From Palsa-851 sp035534435 (GTDB lineage: Bacteria; Chloroflexota; Dormibacteria; Aeolococcales; Aeolococcaceae), in NCBI GenBank assembly GCA_035534435.1, contig DATLRX010000031.1, forward strand, positions 1 through 50,038: a DNA stretch of 50,038 nucleotides. Direction: 5' to 3'. A program made the position numbers and the translations under genes. Shown here one piece after another: positions 48,696-50,038 of this stretch (the stretch's first letter is position 1; the number at the start of each line of letters is the position of its first letter). The notes under the pieces were generated by a model. That model worked only from the letters and a program-made list of their open reading frames with translations, was not told where the DNA came from and did not search any database.

Positions 48696-50038
48696 TTGCG
48701 ACCGAACAAACTGACAATTGGTGGGATAGGCCTTGGAGTGCTTGGCCTGCTCACCGCCGCAGCGTGCGGTAGCACCAGCAGCAGCACCACGACGTCAGGA
48801 GCCCTGGCGTCGTCACAGGTGCTGCACTTCCCGGTCTTCCAGGACCCCGGTACGTGGGATCCCGGCGAGATGGACGCCGAGGTCGACACCGAGCTCATGC
48901 AGAACGTGTTCGACAACCTCTGGCGGTTCGATGACAACCTGAACATCATCCCGGACATCGCCTCCACAGTGCCCACGCAGGCCAACGGCGGGATCTCCTC
49001 GGACGGCACCACCTACACGATTCACCTGAACCCCAAGGCGAAGTTCTCCAACGGTGACCCGGTCACCTCGAAGGACGTCCTGTACTCGTGGAACCGTGCG
49101 GTGGCACTGCACGGCGCGTATTCGTCGATCCTGAGCGCGGTTCAGGGCTACAGCGACGTGCAGAAGGCGGCCGGCTCCCCGCCGTCCTCAGGCACACCCA
49201 CGACCTTCCAGGCGAACATCGAGAAGCAGCTCGCCGCGGGAAATTCCTCGTTCATGATGAGCGGCCTCACGGCGACGGATCCTGAGACCGTCCAGATCAA
49301 GCTGGCAAGCGGATGCGGCTGGTGCCTCACCGCGTGGACGCTCGAAGGCACAGTCGGCGCCATCGTTGACGAGAAGGTCATCAACGCGCCCGGTGTCGAT
49401 CCGGTCAACTGGTGGCAGACGCCCGCCGACCTCGTCGGCACCGGCGCCTACAAGATCACCTCGTACACCCCGAAGCAGTCGATCGTGTTCTCGGCGGTCC
49501 CGAACTGGTGGGGTACGCCGAAGCCGACCTTGACGACGATCAAGATCGACATCAAGGATCCTTCGACAGCACCGACGACCGTCGACGCCTTCTTCCAGAA
49601 GGGGTACGACATCATCGGCTACGGTGGTGACAGCGCCATCATCCCGTTGGCGAACATCCTGGCGATCCAGGCCAACTCGCGCGAGAAGCCGAGCCTGTTG
49701 ACCCAGCCCAAGGGACGCACCACGTGGGTGAGCTTCAACGTCGGCTATCCCGCAACAGGTGGACCGTTCGTCGGTGAGTCTGCGGCGGCCAAGGGTCTCC
49801 GTTTGGCCTTCGACCTCGCGGTCGACAAGCAGGGCCTGGCCACCACGGTGTGCCACAACCTCATCTGCTCCGCGGCGACCGGCGGCTTGATCACCAGCGG
49901 CCTCGTCGGCAACGGCGGCCCGAACAGCGACCCGCTCGCGAAGTTCGATGCCACCCAGGCGAAGTCGCTCCTCAAGCAGTACGACCCGACGGGCGCGCTG
50001 ACCAAGAACGTCACCTACTCGTACAACGCCGGCAGCCT
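48696..50038 (+). CDS. ABC transporter substrate-binding lipoprotein, family 5 (peptide type), partial
   Basis: The first 447 codons of a gene that runs past the window end. The TTG start has GGGAGGA seven bases upstream. The signal peptide (LTIGGIGLGVLGLLTAAAC) ends in a lipobox, so the protein is a lipoprotein on the outer face of the membrane. After a Ser/Thr linker comes the SBP_bac_5 domain: WDPGEMDAEVDTELMQNVFDNLWRFDD, TYTIHLNPKAKFSNGDPVTSKDVLYSWNRAV, LVGTGAYKITSYTPKQSIVFSAVPNWWG, and later LRLAFDLAVDKQGLA. It should capture oligopeptides or similar ligands for an ABC importer whose permease genes are probably to the right. Confidence 0.9.
   Translation, partial: MRPNKLTIGGIGLGVLGLLTAAACGSTSSSTTTSGALASSQVLHFPVFQDPGTWDPGEMDAEVDTELMQNVFDNLWRFDDNLNIIPDIASTVPTQANGGISSDGTTYTIHLNPKAKFSNGDPVTSKDVLYSWNRAVALHGAYSSILSAVQGYSDVQKAAGSPPSSGTPTTFQANIEKQLAAGNSSFMMSGLTATDPETVQIKLASGCGWCLTAWTLEGTVGAIVDEKVINAPGVDPVNWWQTPADLVGTGAYKITSYTPKQSIVFSAVPNWWGTPKPTLTTIKIDIKDPSTAPTTVDAFFQKGYDIIGYGGDSAIIPLANILAIQANSREKPSLLTQPKGRTTWVSFNVGYPATGGPFVGESAAAKGLRLAFDLAVDKQGLATTVCHNLICSAATGGLITSGLVGNGGPNSDPLAKFDATQAKSLLKQYDPTGALTKNVTYSYNAGS

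Overview
The window is high-GC bacterial chromosome carrying one integrated mobile element. Mycothiol-type (MDMPI) enzymes, an ACT-malic enzyme, com genes and many start codons lying 6-11 bases after a -10 box (leaderless mRNAs) point to an actinobacterium or a related high-GC lineage (Chloroflexota/Dormibacterota type). The sequence alone does not settle the phylum.

Region 1 (1-10230) is mobile DNA. An intact tRNA-Gln(UUG) gene at 1134-1208 and a 47-bp exact copy of its 3' part at 10184-10230 bound a 9.07-kb element. It holds a tyrosine integrase next to attL. On the minus strand it has an excisionase, a CHC2-type zinc protein, a RepA/DnaB-like AAA ATPase, a small acidic protein, a scaffold-like protein and an HK97-fold capsid. 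No terminase, portal or tail gene is present, so it resembles the ~10-kb phiRv1/phiRv2 elements and other phage satellites. Its plus-strand cargo (3169-5635) encodes two proteins with HEPN-type RNxxxH motifs and a two-TM protein; this is the best candidate for an undescribed defence module. A second integrase upstream of the tRNA hints at another element to the left.

Region 2 (10231-26859) is mixed chromosome: VOC proteins, a truncated streptogramin-lyase-like fragment, an Lrp/EamA-transporter pair, DinB and MDMPI proteins, a K+-channel-like membrane protein, GrpB, NAD-malic enzyme, AlkD, a MarR/MFS-efflux pair, and a membrane-anchored protein of 12-residue repeats that ends in a ladder of cysteines (24633-25193). 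ilvD is divergent from the next operon.

Region 3 (26899-37059) is a complete branched-chain amino-acid operon: promoter, Leu/Val/Ile-rich leader peptide, attenuator hairpins, a 66-residue small ORF, then ilvB-ilvN-ilvC-leuA-leuC-leuD-leuB-cimA. Nearly all genes overlap by 1-4 bases. CimA plus LeuCDB gives 2-oxobutyrate from pyruvate, so isoleucine can be made without threonine. ilvE is not here.

Region 4 (36994-50038) is largely housekeeping: a methyltransferase, a SHOCT protein, a ROK glucokinase and zwf, ispE, rpsT with a histone-H1-like tail, holA, an ICMT-like protein, a com locus in which ComEC is split and its metallo-beta-lactamase part lacks the metal ligands, a coiled-coil/winged-helix protein, tRNA-Ala(GGC), and the start of a family-5 substrate-binding lipoprotein cut by the window end.
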